DNA from: Dendrocalamus latiflorus
Taxonomy: Eukaryota > Streptophyta > Magnoliopsida > Poales > Poaceae
Direction: 5' to 3'
Assembly (NCBI GenBank): GCA_017311315.1
Contig: CM029660.1
Span: 33,966,403 to 34,030,402, forward strand
DNA length: 64,000 nt
How positions within the stretch are numbered: the first letter of the stretch is position 1; each line of letters opens with the position of its first letter. The position numbers and the translations under genes are program-made. The notes beneath the pieces are model-generated. The model was not told the origin of the DNA. It ran no database searches and saw only the letters and a program-made list of their open reading frames with translations. This document shows positions 1-11,765 of this stretch, piece by piece.

Positions 1-3000
1 TGGCCAGCGTTTACATCAGTGCGCATTGGCAAAAATAACTGCAAAAGGAACTGCGGAAGCGAAGCTGAAAAGGCGAAGGCCCAAGCCTGCCCACAGGCAA
101 ACAACTGCAAGACGTGGCCTACTCGTTCTGATCTTCCCCGTAGTCGACGTCGTCTTCCTCTGTATGGAAAAAGCAAGATGAGTACAAACTTGTACTCCGC
201 AAGTCACCCGGGAAAATGCAACATAATGACAAAGGCTTCAAAGGAAGGCTTTTAGGGTTAGTTTGCATAAAACAGCATTTAAGAAATACAATAAGTAGAT
301 TGAAATTGCTGAATTTAATACAGTAAGTAAAAACAGTACTTGTAATTGAAAATAATACCGTCAGTGCAGGCTCCGACCAAACACCAACCTATTCACGGGC
401 ATCCCACCCGGACCATCTTTTCCAAAAGCTCACGTATGGATTCCATCCATCCACACGCTTTCACTGCGCAACTCTGATGAATTCCATCCATCCACCAGGT
501 TTCAATCTCTCACGGATTCCATCCATCCGCAAGGTTTTCATCACTCGTGGATTCCATCCATCCACAAGGTTTTCAAAAACATTTTGAAAAACAAAGTCTA
601 ATCCATGAAAAACTTTACTCAGCATGCCCATGACCGTGGGCACGGCTATCCAGGATAGATTATACACTCTGCAGAGGTTGTACAGCTTTACCCACAAGAC
701 ACGATCATCCCGTTTTACCACTAGATTACACACTTCCTTAGGTGTGCGGTTAGGAGTCGTGACAAAGCCTTTACAATGCAAAGCCTTCAACCTGGCCAAG
801 CCAACTCTAAGGTTTCATCCCAGTAAGGAATCCACCAGACCGGGACCCCCTCTTGAGCCGAGTGAGACTTCTCATGGCCTACGCCACGCTCACTTCCAAC
901 CTACGAAATGGCTCAGGTTGGGACCCGCAAATTATTCAGCCAGGGCTGTCCCATACCAGCCTTGTGGTAGTACGATAGGGCTTTGCAATAGTAGCTCACA
1001 GACCGGTCCTTAATTGACTCAGGCTCAACCACATACCCCCGTGCACGACAATCAACCACTGCGGCTCCAACCAACAGGGCATGCCTGCACCCACCACTCT
1101 AACCAATTGCCTAAGTCTAAACCAGTTTTATTTTTGTTTTCAAAATATTCATAAACCTCCTTGACTCACCAAAGTCAAGAGTACATATCATTTTATGTAA
1201 ACAGGGTTATCATTTTATGCGAAAGACATCCCAAAACAAAATTATATGATTAAGCAGGGCTAAGCATTTGATTAAACTCTCTAGCCAACACTATTGTATT
1301 AACTAGAGTTTGAATCTAGGGTGACAAAGTATTGAGGAATTCAACTTCAATGGAGGAATCAACAAGTAGGCAATAACTAAATTTAAAACTGAGTTGAAAT
1401 ACGTTGAATAGAAATATGCATGCAATATAATTTAAATCAACATAATTTTATTTGCAATTCTGGGATCAACATGATCAAGGAGGGTGACTTGCCTTGCTCT
1501 TCAAATTTGTGCAAATCTTCGTCGAAGAAATCTCCCGAATCGTCGAAGTCTACACGTCAAAATAACCCACTAAATTCAAATAAATTCAAATTAAATTCAA
1601 ATTGACTTCAAATATTTGAATTGAGGCTAGAAATGGATAGAGGGGAATTTTTGATGAATTTAGAAATTTGAATGGGTCAAATCGGAGTTAGAACGAAGGA
1701 GAACGGGCTCCCGGAAGTTTGAAAAGAGAGAGAATGGAAAATTAGGATTTTTGGAATTATTTTCCTAAAGGAAAATCTGAATTATTGCGTCAGCAGTGAA
1801 TTTAATTTCGGCCGAATTATTTTCCAACAGAAAAATCCGGCTTACTGCGTCAGCATGACATCAGCCTGAAGGGGTTTGACTGACAGGTGGGCCCTCGGTC
1901 CATGGACCGAGCCCACGGAGTAGGGGAAGTGGTGAGGTGGCATGGGGTGACGGGTGGCAGCCGGGCGCCTGCGTGGTACCCGCGTGGCGGCCACGTCGGC
2001 TGCCACCTCGTCCTCGGTGGTGAGGTGGCGAGCGCCGGCAGGGGTGGCGCGGCCTGGCAGCGGCGGCGGCGCACCGGTGGCCAGAGGCCGGCGGCGACAG
2101 GCGGAGGAGGGAGAGGAGGCGCGGTGGAACCTGGGGGTGGGGCGCGGCTTACCGAAGGCGAACGGCGGCGAGCTGGCGGCGAGCTGGCGGCGAGCTGAGG
2201 CGGCGGCGAGCTCGGGTCTCGCGGTGCGGCGGCGATGGAGCGCACGGGAGGGGAAGGAAGAGGCGGAGGGATGTGGGGCGGGTTTTGGCGGGGCCGAGGG
2301 GCGCCTTTTATAGGGCGGAGGGGGAGCGGGGCGGAGCGAATTGCTCGCCGGAGATGGCGCGGGCGGCGGCGGAAATGGCGGGGATTAGGGGGAACACGGC
2401 GCGGAGACGGCGGGATTCGGGTGCGGGGATGGCGGGGTCGGGTCGGGGGAGAAGAGGGAGGGGGAAGGAAGGAGATCCGAGGGGGCGGCGCAAAGGGCGA
2501 CGGAAATGGCGCGGCCGCGCGGGAGGAGGAAGAAGGGCGGGGAGGAAGAAGAGAGGGGCTGACAGGCGGGCCCGAGGTGGCAAAGAGAGAGAGCGGGAGG
2601 CGCTGACGGGTGGGGTCGGGCGACGGAGAGAGAGAAGAGTGGGGGCGCGGGCGGACGGTGGAGATCGGGTGGAGGAGGCGGCGTGGCGCAGCTTCGCTCG
2701 TACACGTGGCGCCCAAAGGGAAGGGGAAGGCGGGATCGGGTGGCGACGTGGGCGGCAATCTGGCCGTCCACGTGGCGGCCAGGGGAAAAGGGAGGGCAAT
2801 TTTATTTTTGATTTTTGATTTAGGATTTTCAGAAATGCTTGGAAATTTCATTAAGCCTCAGAAAAAATACCAAATTAACTCCAAAAATTCCAGAAAAATT
2901 CAGAGAACCTCCTGGACACTTTTTGGACTTAATAAAAATACTTCCAACTCATGTTGGTATTTACTTTTCATACTTTAAAATACTTTTTAATTTCAAAAAT

Positions 3001-3234
3001 ACATTTTTAAACTCCAGAAAATCCAGGAAACCAAATAAAAGCCAAATAACTCCCAAAGATTAATTTGACATAGAATTTTTATATAAAATCAAAATATCAT
3101 TTTATTTAATAATAAACTTAGGTTTTGCTTGAAATACTTTTTAAATCCAGCTTTTTCAAAAACAGAAAATCAGGGCAAATCCAAATTTAAACTTTAGGCA
3201 ACAAAACTAGTTATTTTAATTTAATTTTAATTAA

Positions 3235-3265
<31 letters not shown>

Positions 3266-3289
3266 AATAAAAACCTGGGCTGTTACAGA
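1..3289 (-). mobile_element. Partial giant LTR of a Ty3/gypsy-type retrotransposon
   Basis: Read on the minus strand, the sequence starts at 3289 with TGTAACAGCCC, the usual start of grass chromovirus-type LTRs. It then runs through an AT-rich stretch (3289-2820), a very GC-rich stretch (about 2800-1880) and further AT-rich sequence. A TATA box (CTATAAAAG on the minus strand, about 2304-2312) sits in the GC-rich part. Near the left edge the minus strand encodes an acidic peptide rich in D and E, similar in composition to one near the end of the LTR at 50312-53764. The other LTR end and the second LTR lie outside the window. The long open frames at 1850-2851 look like base-composition artefacts. 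Whether this is a solo LTR or one end of an element cannot be decided here. Confidence 0.6.
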
Positions 3290-3764
3290 TGCCGACGGGA
3301 ATACTGGCTCATGCTGCCAAGGCGTCGGGGTATCCATGGCGCGGCGGTGCTCGGGCGGGAAGCGGTTCGTCGTGGAGTTCGAGGATGGCTATGCCATGGC
3401 CTTGAGGCGTGTGGAACCCGGTGTGCTGGTGGCGGTCTTTTTTGTGTGTGGCTAGTGCGTGGGTTGCTGTGGATGTGCTGGCGAAAGCCTTGCCGGTGTT
3501 CCTACCGGTCTCGACAACTATGACGCCTTTGGACGCCATTTTCCTTCCTGAAGGGTTGTCATGGCACTTCATAGCCCTCATGTACTCTGTTCTCCAGGTG
3601 AAAGCCTTGTCTCGGTGAGGCGGGCGGCGTCGGCGACCCTCGTCGCCTCTTGGAGGCACTACCTTGGAGGTTCATCTTCACGCAAAATAGACCGGAGTTA
3701 GGGTGGCTCAGTTGGAGGAGTTTAGGGATTGGTTGAAAGCAAGGACGGAGAAGAAATCGAAAAG
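3290..3764. other. Unassigned flank split by the young Tat-type element
   Basis: This stretch continues at 14449 beyond the inserted element, with CTTAG duplicated at the junction. It contains GC-rich segments that read like a decayed coding sequence on the plus strand, but stops interrupt every frame and no protein family was recognised. Its continuation at 14449-14608 ends in a short A-run, so it may be the tail of an older 5'-truncated LINE. That reading is weak. Confidence 0.3.
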
Positions 3765-3769
3765 CTTAG

Positions 3770-4017
3770 TGTTGTGGCTACAGACCAAACAGAGAGAGAG
3801 ATGGTAGTGGAGAGTGATAATGTTGAGTGTAATGGCCTGGGGGAGCCTCCCCATGGCTTGTATTCATATATATATTCATGAGGAATGCTGTTACAGTTAT
3901 ACCCTCACATCTGGTTACCCCCTCTGGGGCAGTTATGTCATTACACATGGCCTATTCTAGGCCTTATAGTCTTCCTACCAGGCCTACTGGGTTCAGGTGG
4001 GGGCCACCCCTACGACA
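3770..4017 (-). repeat. 3' LTR of the Tat-type element
   Basis: This 248-bp LTR nearly matches 14201-14448; the visible differences are G/T near 3892 and A/G near 3986. It contains GA-rich sequence near the TGTTGTGG end and a short AT run (TATATATA) in the middle. In the related solo LTR at 60354-60728 that AT run has expanded enormously. TSD CTTAG precedes it. Confidence 0.93.
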
Positions 4018-4727
4018 GGAGCCTCTCATGGTAAAGGGCTTTCACAAGGCCGAAGCCATGTTGTCGAGTCCTTTGGCCACCTCCGTCCTCGCGGCCTGTG
4101 AAACTTTTCGGAACTTCCGGAGCTGCGCTGTAGCCGAAGGAGGAGTGGGCGCTGCTGCGACGCTCGGTCTTCCGGACGTCCACGTGGTGCAGCGTGCTTG
4201 GCATGGTGCGGGTGTTATGGCGTCATGACTATTAATACGGCGGCGGGCATCCGGCAACTGGACCTCTGCCGGTTGGCCTTCCGCCGGTTGGCTCTCCTGC
4301 TGACTGGGGTATATATATGGTGCTGGTGAGGCGTTGCTCCTGCTTGCGTTGTGACAGAAGCTGCTCCCCTAAAATGGGCCTCTGCCGTGCATCAACATTC
4401 CTGGGTGACGCTGAGCGGCTTGGGGGATGTTGATGCACAGAAGGAGGTCTGTTTTTCGTGGGAGCTTAACCAGCGTCGGTTACCGACAGCCAGCCGCACT
4501 TCCCGACCCCGCACCGCGCTTCCGTGGACGACGGCGAGAAAATGGCAAGGCCTGATTTGCTCTCGTAGACAGATATGCGGTCATCCATACGCTCTGCTCG
4601 CGCGAACGAGCATATGACGGTGTGGCGACGCATATCTGCTTACGAGATCATGTCTGCTCTTGCCGCGATCTTGACCTTTGCTTGTTCGAGCTATGGTGGT
4701 CGTATGTGCTGTTCTCCGATCTTCGAG
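4018..4727. other. Internal 3' untranslated part of the Tat-type element
   Basis: Sequence between the 3' LTR and the 108-bp array. The minus strand next to the LTR has only a weak purine-rich stretch (GAGAGGC) as a candidate polypurine tract. No coding frame was recognised. Confidence 0.5.
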
Positions 4728-6185
4728 CTCGCTCCATCCCTACCCTTCGAACGGGTGGCCGCGAAGCTGACGCCTAGTCGAAGTAGACGCGCGCGCTTGA
4801 CAGCGCAGCGAACGCCTAAGTCGAAGTAGAGGCGCGCGCTCCGTCCCCTACCCTTCGAACGGGTGGCCGCGAAGCTGTCGCCTAGTCGGAGTAGACGCGC
4901 GCGCTTGACAGCGCAGCGAACGCCTAAGTCGAAGTAGAGGCGCGCGCTCCGTCCCCTACCCTTCGAACGGGTGGCCGCGAAGCTGACGCCTAGTCGCAGT
5001 AGACGCGCGCGCTTGACAGCGCAGCGAACGCCTAAGTCGAAGTAGAGGCGCGCGCTCCGTCCCCTACCCATCGAACGGGTGGCCGCGAAGCTGACGCCTA
5101 GTCGGAGTAGACGCGCGCGCTTGACAGCGCAGCGAACGCCTAAGTCGAAGTAGAGGCGCGCGCTCCGTCCCCTACCCTTCGAACGGGTAGCCGCGAAGCT
5201 GACGCCTAGTCGAAGTAGACGCGCGCGCTTGACAGCGCAGCGAACGCCTAAGTCGAAGTAGAGGCGCGCGCTCCGTCCCCTACCCATCGAACGGGTGGCC
5301 GCGAAGCTGACGCCTAGTCGAAGTAGACGCGCGCGCTTGACCGCGCAGCGAACGCCTAAGTCGAAGTAGAGGCGCGCGCTCCGTCCCCTACCCTTCGAAC
5401 GGGTGGCCGCGAAGCTGACGCCTAGTCGAAGTAGACGCGCGCGCTTGACAGCGCAGCGAACGCCTAAGTCGAAGTAGAGGCGCGCGCGCCGTCCCCTACC
5501 CTTCGAACGGGTGGCCGCGAAGCTGACGCCTAGTTGAAGTAGACGCGTGCGCTTGACAGCGCAGCGAACGCCTAAGTCGAAGTAGAGGCGCGCGCGCCGT
5601 CCCCTACACTTCGAACGGGTGGCCGCGAAGCTGACGCCTAGTCGAAGTAGACGCGCGCGCTTGACAGCGCAGCGAACGCCTAAGTCGAAGTAGAGGCGCG
5701 CGCGCCGTCCCCTACCCTTCGAACGGGTGGCCGCGAAGCTGACGCCTAGTCGAAGTAGACGCGCGCGCTTGACAGCGCAGCGAACGCCTAAGTCGAAGTA
5801 GAGGCGAGACGCGCGCGCTTGACAGCGCAGCGAACGCCTAAGTCGAAGTAGAGGCGCGCGCGCCGTCCCCTACCCTTCGAACGGGTGGCCGCGAAGCTGA
5901 CGCCTAGTCGAAGTAGACGCACGCGCTTGACAGCGCAGCGAACGCCTAAGTCGAAGTAGAGGCGCGCGCTCCGTCCCCTACCCTTCGAACGGGTGGCCGC
6001 GAAGCTGACGCCTAGTCGGAGTAGACGCGCGCGCTTGACAGCGCAGCGAACGCCTAAGTCGAAGTAGAGGCGCGCGCTCCGTCCCCTACCCTTTGAACGG
6101 GTGGCCGCGAAGCTGACGCCTAGTCGAAGTAGACGCGCGCGCTTGACAGCGCAGCGAACGCCTAAGTCGAAGTAGAGGCGCGCGT
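4728..6185. repeat. 108-bp tandem array, about 13 units plus a partial one
   Basis: The motif CGAACGGGTGGCCGCGAAGC recurs at 4748, 4856, 4964, 5072, 5180, 5288, 5396, 5504, 5612 and 5720, then 5878, 5986 and 6094. The spacing is exactly 108 bp except for one truncated unit near 5806. Each unit is itself built of two related halves (CCTAGTCGAAGTAGACGC and CCTAAGTCGAAGTAGAGG). Because 108 is a multiple of three, the minus strand reads as 36-residue repeats without stops (4691-5287 and 5788-6369). This follows from the period and is not good evidence of a protein. Units differ by only a few bases, so the array is recently expanded or homogenised. Confidence 0.95.
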
Positions 6186-6725
6186 ACCGCGAACACCGCC
6201 TCGTGGGCGGTGACTTGGGGTCTTGTAATATGGTCTTGCGCTGTAAAGGTTCCGTGAACCACGCCGGCCCCTGGTCTGCCAGGGTTAGGTTCCCGTACCC
6301 CGCGACCCGATGTGCCCAGGGCGCGTGGCGGCCTATGACCGGTGGGCGGCGGGATGTGGACGGTTGCATGTCTGCAGCTGCTCGCCTGTTCCCTAGGCCA
6401 GGCGGACACGGGGCGGGCAGTGAATGGCGCGTGCGCTGAACGGGTGCTTGTACAGCTGCGGTCGTGCCCCGATGCGGGCCGTCGCGACCCTTCGCGTTCC
6501 GCTACGGGGGGATCGCACGGGGCGGGCCTTTACACCGCTGCGGTTGCCTCCGGCACGCAGATCGCTGCGACGCTTGGATAACAGCGGTGCGGGCGGGGCG
6601 GCTTGAAATAGCCCCCTGTAACAGCGCCCCCTCACCTTTACGCACCTTTATGCCCTCTCGCCTGCCCGGTCCAGCTTCAAGACTTTCGCGGCACGCTCAC
6701 CGCTGCAATCTTTCCGCGGAAAGCG
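6186..6725 (+). promoter_or_regulatory. Leader/promoter region of the antisense gene
   Basis: GC-rich, about 540 bp, between the 108-bp array and the ATG at 6726. I see no convincing TATA box. The region must hold the plus-strand start site if the antisense gene is transcribed from its own promoter, but that is inferred from position only. Confidence 0.3.
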
Positions 6726-9486
6726 ATGGCTTCGAGTGGCAAGCGCGGCCAGATGGTTGGTGGCGCTGACATTCGCCGACGGCCCTCGGAGTTGAAGGTA
6801 AAATACGTGCTCGAAGAGCGCGACCCGGCGGCGGCTGAGAAGGAGCGGCTGGCGGTAGAGGAGGGAGGCACGTTCTCCGGCGAGCTAGGCCCCTCGCTGG
6901 TGACTGAGAAGACGATCCAGGGGCTTCTTCACGCCGGGAAGTTGTCCGAGCGCCAGGTGGTTCGACTGCCCGCCGCCGACGAGGCGGAGCCGCATCCCGA
7001 GGGGTCGGAGGCGGTGGTGTTCGTCGCCTTTTTCGACGCAGGACTCCGCATCCCGGCGGCGGCTGTTGTGGGCGACATACTGCGGACCTTCGGGCTGGAG
7101 CTGGCACAACTGACGCCGAATGCCGTAGCCCGGCTGGCGGTGTACAGCTGGGCCTTGCGCTCGGGAGCGTGTTGGCCCAGCGCCTCGCTGTTTGCCTACC
7201 TGCACGAGGCACGGCACCAGCCCAAGGACCGGAAGAACGGGGCGGTGTCGAGCTTTGGCAGCGTCACTTTTATCCTCCGTCCATCGTGCAAGAGGCTCTT
7301 CCCTGCGAACTCGACTCGCGGGAAGTGGGAGTCCTATTGGATGAAGCGGTGGTTCTACCACCGCGTGGAGAGCGGGAGCGGCCTTGAGTGCACAGGCCGA
7401 CCTATCGCGTTCAAGCCCTCGCCCGGCCGAGCGCTCGACGATGAGGACAAGCAGAGGGTCCGACGGCTCGTAGGCCTGGCCGCCCGCTTCAACATGCGCG
7501 ACCTCGCCGAAGAGTTCGTGATGTACGGCGTGGCACCGCTTGCCCGCGACTGGTGTCTCGCCGCCGAAAGGCGTCGAGACGACAATGTCTCGCCCTGGGT
7601 CTGCTCGCTGCCGGCGCCCGGCGATCTTCGTAAGCCTCGCGCGTATCTGTCCTTGGCTAACGCAGAGTGCGCTGCATGCTGATAGCCTTCTCCTTTGTTT
7701 CAGGGATTCCCTTGGAGGAGGCGGAGCAAGCCGCACGCGTGTTCCTGGGGCCGTACACCGGCCGGGAGCATAAGCAGCGTGCGGCGGCTGTTGCCGAGGC
7801 GGGTCTAGGGAGAATCAATCGCGTGTGCGAGGCTCTGGGCCTTGCCGTGCCGGACCGTGCCGTTCCGGACGACGGTGCGGCGAAGGAGAAGAAGAAGAGG
7901 AAGACCCCGTCTCGGAAGAGGGGGCGCGGCGGGGCCCCCGCCGCTAGCGTTTCCGAGGGCACTGCGGATGCGGGGTCGGACTCGGCGAGGTATGCCGACT
8001 CCGGTTTGGGCGGTGCAGAAGCCGAAGGCGGGGTATCTTCGGCGAGCGCCCCTGACGGCGGGCTTGCCGCGAGCGGCCGAAGGGGGGAAGCCTCACCGCC
8101 TGCCGGAGTCGGCGAGGTGGAACCCGTGCGGGCCAGCGATACCGAGGTGGAGCTCTCGGCCATAGCCGCTGTGGTGCCGGTGACGCCTCCCGCGGGGGCA
8201 CATGAAGATGTGCTGCCTTCCTCGATGGCGACAGAAATCGAGGTGGTCCCTGCGGCTCCCGCCACCATGGAAATTTCTCCGCCGGGCGTGGCAGCGGCGG
8301 GGACTGTTCTAACCGCGGCTGGAGGGGCTGTGCCGCTGCAGGCTGCCCCGTCTAAACGGTCGTGCGTGCGGCCGGAGCTTCTCCGAACACCGCGGGGATT
8401 TGTCGTGGCCACAGGCATCAGAAGCTTGTGGGATGCCAGCGCAAGCGCCGGAGGCCCCGCAGCGTATGCGCCTTCTGCGCCCCTGGCGACGCCGTCCACC
8501 GCGCGGGGACAGCCGCCGGCGTCCCCGAACGCGGAGGCTTCCCCCCGCGGCGGAACCCTTCCTTCCGCCCGTGGCGGAACCACACCTTCGGCTACCGAAG
8601 GTAAGGTGGCTGAGCGTACCCTAGCGTATGCTCTTATGCCTTGGATTGCTCACTTGTATGCCTGTTCGCAGCGTTGCTCATTCCGGAGGGGGAGCCCTCG
8701 ACGGAACGCGGGGCCTCCGAGCATGTTAGCGCCGCGGACTTCGTGCCGCCTCCGGAGACGCTGAGGGCGTGGCGCGGGATTGTACATGACGCGGCCACTA
8801 GCGTCGACCCGCAGGTGCTGCAGGCTTACGGGGCGGGGCGCCTAGAGGACGCCTTCGAGGTGTCCGGGGTGAGGGTAAGCTTTCCTACGACCGCACCTGG
8901 GCTTAGCGGAGCTTGCTATGTCTTTGTTTTCTTTTTGTAGACACTTGTGTTGGGGCAGGCCCTGCAAACGGTGTATGCCCGCGGCCAAAAAACGCTGGAG
9001 GATAGGCTGCGGGCCGCCGAGGAGGAGCTGCGCGAAGCCTCTGGTGCCCGTGCTGCCCAAGACGCCCGCATCCGCCAACTAGAAGCGGAATGTGCCGAAG
9101 CGAGGGCATACGCCGAGGGGCTGGTTGCCGCGGCGCAGGAGTCGGCCACGGCGACTGCGGAGCGGAGGTTCACGGCAGAGCGTGACGGGCTCCTGGCGCA
9201 GGTCGCTGCGCTAGAGAAGGAAAAAGGCGAGCTTGCCTTGACTCTAGCGGAGCGCAACCAGGCGCTGGACGAAGCCTCGGTGGTTGCGTGGGACGCCGTG
9301 CAGGCGCTGGAGAGCCATCTCCAAGGATTGGTAACCGAGGTGCCAGAGCGCGGCTTTGGCCCAGAGGAGTTGACTCGGACTGTCCGCTGGATTGATGAGG
9401 CCGCCACCGTCGCGCGCGATGCCGCGACGTCCTTTGGCACCCATTGTGCGTACACTTCGGCCTCCTTGGTGTGCGCGCTCCTGTAG
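6726..9486 (+). CDS. Antisense spliced ORF of the Tat-type element (putative gypsy-type transposon domain protein)
   Basis: The gene runs opposite to gag. My model is exons 6726-7629, 7704-8600, 8672-8874 and 8941-9486, giving 849 residues. All three introns are short (66-74 bp), have GT-AG ends and keep the frame. Residues about 40-300 resemble the grass domain called 'putative gypsy type transposon' (PF04195/Transposase_28), with AVYSWALRSG and WESYWMKRWFY-like segments. The middle is a low-complexity Ala/Gly/Pro/Ser/Glu region with a basic KEKKKRK patch. The last exon is a long coiled coil rich in E, A and R, with LEKEKGELALTL-like heptads. AATAAA at 9832 could serve as poly(A) signal. The biochemical role is unknown; related Tat elements such as Grande carry an extra ORF in this position. 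The reading frame looks intact. The ATG at 6726 is the first in frame after a stop-containing leader. Confidence 0.75.
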
Positions 9487-9831
9487 CACCGCGGCTGTAC
9501 GCATGTCGCCGAGCTGAATGACCCCCGGCTGGAGATGCCTGGCGGGGCCGGTGTAATGTCCGGCGCCGTCCGCTCTGCTCGCCGTGCCCTTGGGCCCTTC
9601 TGCGACCGGATTTGGGGTCATGTCGGGGCGGAAGCTGTACGGATCGAGCTCCGGAAGTCGCTCTACGGGACGGGGAGCCTCGGCCAATTTCTGGACGGGG
9701 TCCCCCGACACGATGATGGCGGTGCTGGGCCCTCCGAAGGCGCCGGGAACCCGCAGGGCGCTGGGAACCCGCAGGTCTGATGCCGCGGCGCCCATGTGTA
9801 GGCGTGCGTTGTATTGTCCTTTGTCTTTGCT

Positions 9832-9837
9832 AATAAA
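9832..9837 (+). terminator. Candidate poly(A) signal AATAAA for the antisense gene
   Basis: AATAAA lies about 345 bp after the stop codon at 9486, in a T/G-rich context (TTGTATTGTCC upstream) typical of plant 3' ends. It is on the plus strand and is correctly placed for the antisense gene. Confidence 0.5.
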
Positions 9838-10194
9838 GTATGCACCTCCTGCTTGCATGCTGACTTTCGCCTATATCCCGGGCAGCTTCCTTGCTGGGAC
9901 CAGCTTCGGGCAGCCGACCTTTCAATCCGGCGGCGCCTTCGACGGTGGCGAAGGGTCGAAGAGTCGCGTAATTTCTGGGCGAGCCGGCCTTCTACGAGCG
10001 AAGCCCCAACTTTAGCGCGTGTTAAGGACGAGCCCGCGGGGTAGCGGCGTAGAGTGGTCGGGGTGCTGCCGGACCTTTGTACATGTGATTTTTTTATGAA
10101 GTGTAGACTGCCCGGGACCTTACGCAAAGTGGCTGCACCAAGGTTCCTTAGAACGAACAGTCCGGAGGCTGACGTAGGCGGAGGCGGACCTCCC

Positions 10195-11112
10195 CGGTCT
10201 GCCTTGCCTTATAGTCCGGGGACTCGCGCGTGCGGAGGTGGACCTCAGCGCTACGTCTTCTTTATAGTTCGGAGACTCGCGCGTGCGGAGCTAGGCTCAA
10301 CGCTACGTCTTATTCAGAGTCCGTGGACTATTGCGTGCGGAGCTAGGCTCGACGCTACGCCTTCTTTATAGTCCGGAGACTCGCGCGTGCGGAGCTAGGC
10401 TCGACGCTACGTCTTATTTAGAGTCCGTGGACTATTGCGTGCGGAGCTAGGCTCGACGCTACGTCTTCTTTATAGTCCGGAGACTCGCGCGTGCGGAGCT
10501 AGGCTCAACGCTACGCCTTCTTTATAGTCCGGAGACTCGCGCGTGCGGAGCTAGGCTCAACGCTACGTCTTATTTAGAGTCCGGAGACTTGCGCGTGCGG
10601 AGCTAGGCTCGACGCTACGTCTTATTTAGAGTCCGTGGACTATTGCGTGCGGAGCTAGGCTCGACGCTACGTCTTCTTTATAGTCCGGAGACTCGCGCGT
10701 GCGGAGCTAGGCTCGACGCTACGTCTTATTTAGAGTCCGTGGACTATTGCGTGCGGAGCTAGGCTCGACGCTACGTCTTCTTTATAGTCCGGAGACTCGC
10801 GCGTGCGGAGCTAGGCTCGACGCTACGTCTTATTTAGAGTCCGTGGACTATTGCGTGCGGAGCTAGGCTCGACGCTACGTCTTCTTTATAGTCCGGAGAC
10901 TTGCGCGTGCGGAGCTAGGCTCGACGCTACGTCTTATTTAGAGTCCGTGGACTATTGCGTGCGGAGCTAGGCTCGACGCTACGTCTTCTTTATAGTCCGG
11001 AGACTTGCGCGTGCGGAGCTAGGCTCGACGCTACGTCTTATTTAGAGTCCGTGGACTATTGCGTGCGGAGCTAGGCTCGACGCTACGTCTTCTTTATAGT
11101 CCGGAGACTTGC
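10195..11112. repeat. 52-bp tandem array with alternating unit types
   Basis: The core GTGCGGAGCTAGGCTC recurs every 52 bp (for example 10335, 10387, 10439, 10491, through 11063), about 18 units. Two unit types are visible: type A contains CCGGAGACTCGCGCG and type B contains CCGTGGACTATTGCG. After the first units they mostly alternate A-B-A-B, giving a 104-bp higher-order repeat. Confidence 0.95.
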
Positions 11113-11520
11113 GCGCACGAGGGCGTCCCCCCGGTGCGTATTTTGTTTATACTCAGCCCCGTCACCTTTGGCTACGGCGAGTGCACACGCGAACGTGCGA
11201 CTTCGATTTATACTCAGTCCCGCACCCCTGGCTACGGCGAGTGCACACGCGAACGTGCGTCTTTGTTTATACTCAGCCCCGTCACCTTTGGCTACGGCGA
11301 GTGCACATGCGAACGTGCGACTTCGATTTATACTCAGTCCCGTACCCCTGGCTACGGCGAGTGCACACGCGAACGTGCGTCTTTGTTTATACTCAGCCCC
11401 GTCACCTTTGGCTACGACGAGTGCACACGCGAACGTGCGACTTCGATTTATACTCAGTCCCGCACCCCTGGCTACGGCGAGTGCACACGCGAACGTGCGT
11501 CTTTGTTTATACTGCGGGAA
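11113..11520. repeat. 60-bp tandem array with alternating unit types (120-bp dimer)
   Basis: GAGTGCACACGCGAACGTGC recurs at 60-bp spacing (about 11179 to 11479). Alternating units carry ACTTCGATTTATACTCAGTC or TCTTTGTTTATACTCAGCC. All three plus-strand frames stay open across it (11059-11585) because 60 is a multiple of three. I treat those frames as artefacts. Confidence 0.93.
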
Positions 11521-11765
11521 CGCGTGCGTTGGCTAAGCCTGCGCGCGCCTTCACCGCGTACTTGCGCGTAATAAGGAAAGATTAGCGACAAACGGCGCTC
11601 TTCATTACGTCCCCGTTTGCGCGGGTGAGCCACTACAAAGGAAAAGGATAGATATATTTACCGTTTACCCTTGGTGCGGCCGAAGCCTCTAGTCGCTGGT
11701 CGTCTGTAGGGCCCTCCGAGGCACGTGTGAGTGGCCCCACGGACCTCCACTCGGTGGCGCCAGCT

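Noticed and set aside
1850..2851. 333-codon minus-strand frame and overlapping frames on both strands
   Set aside because: Proline/arginine-rich translation in all frames follows from GC-rich LTR sequence. No domain, and other frames are equally open.
4728..6185. CRISPR-like array
   Set aside because: Repeats are directly adjacent without unique spacers, and the sequence is plant nuclear DNA.
4691..6369. Minus-strand proteins made of 36-residue repeats
   Set aside because: The frame stays open because the 108-bp DNA unit is a multiple of three. There is no start context or similarity to a protein family.
11059..11585. Three overlapping plus-strand frames of 122-170 codons
   Set aside because: These are a product of the 60-bp tandem repeat; all three frames are open in the same way.
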